Source: Cephalopachus bancanus
Taxonomy: Eukaryota; Chordata; Mammalia; Primates; Tarsiidae
Length of the DNA: 64,000 bases
Direction: 5' to 3'
NCBI GenBank assembly: GCA_027257055.1
Contig: JAPVLO010000039.1
Coordinates: forward strand, 3,874,501-3,938,500
Shown here: positions 61,321 through 64,000 of the stretch, in pieces
Layout: every line of letters starts with the position of its first letter
Position numbering within the stretch: the first letter of the stretch is position 1
Program-made: the position numbers and the translations under genes
Notes under the pieces: model-generated
Told to the model about the DNA's origin: nothing
The model's database searches: none
What the model saw: the letters and a program-made list of their open reading frames with translations, nothing else

Positions 61321-62690
61321 CCTGGTAGGCCTATCTCAGGACCCCAGATATGACTAAGCAGACCATGTAAAGCTCAATAGGAATGGTACTCCCTAGGTGT
61401 ATGTGGCATAGTTTTCCCAGCCGTATTGAGCATTTCCGAAGCTTAATTTCCTGAAAAGGGCACAGACACTGTTCTCATCTCATAGAAGAGGCTGTGCATG
61501 AGGGGGCCAGATGTGCAGAAGTCCTGCTCCATAAACAGTACTGCCAACATGAAGCAGCTTCACCAGAGATGCTGCTTACTAATCCAGGTAGAAGCAACTC
61601 TGACCAGGACCCTGAGGTCACTGCATTAAAGAACGGTTTTGAGAAAGGACTAAGGGAGATACCGAGGTAGGCACATCCAGGGCAAAGCGTGAACCTTAAT
61701 ATAGCTTTGAATTTAAAGACTCATATCTTTCTCCTCTCTTCCAGTCTCTGAAGCTAACATTACAGGAATGCTTTTCTAAACACTTGTAACGAGAAAGTCA
61801 TTCACAAAGGCAAGATAGGGATGCTTTTAAAGTGGCTATTTAAGGGGCAGGGTGTGGCAGAAACAATCACACAAACCAGCATTTCATGAAGATAAAATCT
61901 AGTCGTAAAATCAACAGGATCCCCAAAAGAGCTGTCATGTTGGGAGAGAAAAAAAAAATGCTTAAACATTCTACTCCTGTTCGGCCCCACTATTCCAAAA
62001 AACTCATATTTTATAATCCAGGGAAGCCCTCCATTCTTTGAGAATTAGCTGCAGTTTTCCAGTCCTAATTCCATAAATAGCCTTTAAGCATTCTGCTCAG
62101 TGACACTGGTGCAGAGATGAGGTCCCTCCTGGCGTGACATTCCGTCCAGCCGGCACTCACACCACATTCTCCTCTCCTCAGGAAGCAAACCACTTCTCTG
62201 CTGTTTCCCCACTGTGTCCAATTATGCTGCTGCCCTTGCAAAATGAGCACTTAGGCATTCAATACATTTTTAAGGAAGTGGATCAGCATGATTATTCTGG
62301 GAAACACAAAGCTCATGGAGGAATAGGGCAAATTATGAATTTCAGGAAATATTGGTCTTTGTATATTAATCACACTAACAATATTGCAAACCAGGGAAGT
62401 ACAAAACCACCTCCCTCCTGCACACCATTTGCTTCATTTGATGCCTTTGAAGTAAGTGCACAGAGTATTGTTTTGATGTATTTATTTCCCTCCCTGATTG
62501 TTTCCAATTATTGCTGATTTTTTTAAAAATCAGGACAGGAAAGCTACAAAATCCCTCCAATTAGCAGTAAGGGCCACAGAAAATAAGGTGCTGAAAAATG
62601 AAGGGGCCATCAGAGAATGACAAATATACAACACACAGGACACTACTTCCTCATTCCAAGTCTATAGCAGACATGCGTAATCGATTCTGG
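61321..62690. other. Unique sequence, nothing recognised
   Basis: About 1.4 kb. The 127-codon plus frame at 62134-62517 matches no protein I know and is covered by minus-strand frames. Confidence 0.5.
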
Positions 62691-62699
62691 AATTCTAGC

Positions 62700-62890
62700 T
62701 CACAGTGATTGTAAGGGGCCTCAGATTCCTTTTAACATAAAGCACTTACACGCCAATCAGAATTGGCATCACTATGGCCCAGGCAAGTAAATTCTGGATA
62801 GGAAGAGTGCCCTTGCCAAGGGCACACGGTAAATAAGTGTCAAAGCCAAGATGAGAAGCCAAATCTTACTCCCCATCTGGTGCTCTTAAA
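62700..62890 (-). mobile_element. MIR SINE fragment
   Basis: The words cttgccaagggcacacggta and aagtgtcaaagccaagatga are MIR reverse complement. Confidence 0.7.
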
Positions 62891-63145
62891 TTATACCTAC
62901 AACAGGCACCCTGTCCTTATCTTTATATAGCACCTGTGTAGAATTCCTTCCATGTTCATAGGATTCTTCGGGCAATGATTAAGAAACCAAGAAGAGCTAC
63001 AGGGAAGTCTCATCACCATGTTTAAACATGGAAACCTCCACTTATGATCTTCATCTTTCTGTATATCCCTTGGGCCTGCACTAAATACAGTACCTACTTT
63101 GACAGAATGAGCCTCTGACTCAAAAAATAAAGAAAACACACCACA

Positions 63146-63164
63146 ACACACACACACACACATA

Positions 63165-63217
<53 letters not shown>
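63146..63217 (+). repeat. (CA)n microsatellite with TA interruptions
   Basis: About 35 CA units, interrupted by two ATA steps near 63162 and 63170. Confidence 0.97.
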
Positions 63218-63220
<3 letters not shown>

Positions 63221-63264
63221 TCGATTCTCAAACCTGCCTCTGCTTCTTTTGCATGGCGGTATCC

Positions 63265-63545
63265 TTCTCAATATGCAGATTTCAGCTTAATTATCACTTT
63301 TCCAAAAAAATCTTTCCTGGCCAACTTATCCAAATAGACCCTTTTCTAATTAGTTTCTATCTTAATCGTCTATTTCATGACTAACATGTACCACAAAGTG
63401 GTAATTGGTATCACGGTTTACTGGCTCAATATTTCTTCTCCCAGACTGCACGCCCCCCAAAAGTCAGAGGACCACATCTGCTTTATTTTCTACCAACATC
63501 TGACACTGTCTGCATAAAGGTTGGCACACGATAAAGTTAGAGAGT
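63265..63545 (+). mobile_element. L2 LINE, 3' end
   Basis: The words cagcttaattatcacttttc, tctttcctggccaactta and ctgcataaaggttggcac fit the L2 3' end. Confidence 0.65.
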
Positions 63546-63730
63546 GAATTATAAATACCATGGCATTTATGTATATTTTGCTGTCTCATCTTTATTCCAT
63601 GTCTTTGTTCTATGCATAGCCACATCTAGGAATGTCCTTGGACATCATCTGCTGGAAGGTCACAGCCCAGGTGTGCATATCTTTTCTTAAGCTACCCACA
63701 TAAGATATTTGTTCAATCAGGCAAATGAAG
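63546..63730. other. Unique sequence
   Basis: No repeat was recognised. Confidence 0.4.
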
Positions 63731-63734
63731 GTCC

Positions 63735-63935
63735 CCTTGGATTGTTGTGTGTGAAAAAATTAAGCTCTCACCTCACTCTGTTTTCAGACCTCTGTATCCT
63801 TCCACTCGCTCCTCTACCCAGCTGATCCTAGTCTAAATTCTTGACCCACAGAATTGTGAGCAGAATAAATGGTTGCTGTAAGCCTCTAGGTTTTGGTGTG
63901 GCTTGATAAAGCCAACACTGACCGATTTACTATCA
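63735..63935 (+). mobile_element. MaLR (MLT1-like) LTR, 3' end
   Basis: The words gacccacagaattgtgagca, ataaatggttgctgtaagcc and ctctaggttttggtgtggct match the end of MLT1-type ERVL-MaLR LTRs. It is an isolated LTR fragment with no internal coding sequence. Confidence 0.75.
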
Positions 63936-64000
63936 GGATAAGAGCAAATATTCTAGACTGGGGTAGTCTGAGTTTCAGTTCTAAGCATTCTACTGAATAG

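Noticed and set aside
63735..63935. An endogenous retrovirus with genes next to the MaLR LTR
   Set aside because: Only an LTR end is present. No gag, pol or env wording was found, and the window ends soon after.

Overview
This is a gene-free primate window, intergenic or deep-intronic. It holds dimeric 7SL-derived Alu elements, which are confined to primates. The six ordinary Alus are old and J-like, and I see no AluS/AluY-type copy. A distinct Alu lineage dominates the better-preserved copies. It has the linker word ctctacaataaatca, the 3' word gagactccaactc, and a B box written ggttcgagacccgc. The L1 3' ends also carry a 3' UTR unlike the simian one as I remember it. I recall lemur and galago Alus as different, so my best guess is a tarsier. 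That is inference by exclusion, not a database match.

No exon, tRNA, rRNA, snRNA, CRISPR array or intact gene was found. Every open frame is short (165 codons at most). The recognisable ones are antisense Alu, L1 ORF2 debris or simple repeats read through.

Layout: 0-5.5 kb has a 5'-truncated lineage-specific L1 with a perfect target-site duplication, MIRs, an old L1 fragment, a three-monomer AluJ and a dimeric AluJ. 5.5-17 kb is mostly unique sequence with scattered L2, MIR, MER5 and one AluJ. 17.8-18.7 kb is a nested stack: a MIR broken by an AluJ and then by a lineage-specific Alu. 20.1-20.5 kb carries what looks like a very old CR1/L3-type LINE relic. 25-29.5 kb is a long antisense L1M, followed by a MER2-like DNA transposon. 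31-37 kb has two Alus of different ages plus L2 and old repeats. 37.5-38.5 kb is a degenerate TCCAN pentamer satellite. 43.9-44.5 kb is a MIR interior triplicated around GT microsatellites. 46.6-48.1 kb has an L2 split by an Alu and a second Alu nearby. 48.9-49.1 kb is a long polypyrimidine tract. 52-60 kb has further Alus and two L1 copies with the internal inversion typical of twin priming, one inside a MER5 and one inside a MIR. 60-64 kb holds old L1, L2 and MIR fragments and a MaLR-type LTR end.

Nothing here acts as a pathway. The interest lies in the insertion order, in hairpins within the lineage-specific Alu, and in tandem-repeat evolution. Coordinates of old repeats are good to about 10-40 bases, and family names come from remembered consensus wording, not a search.
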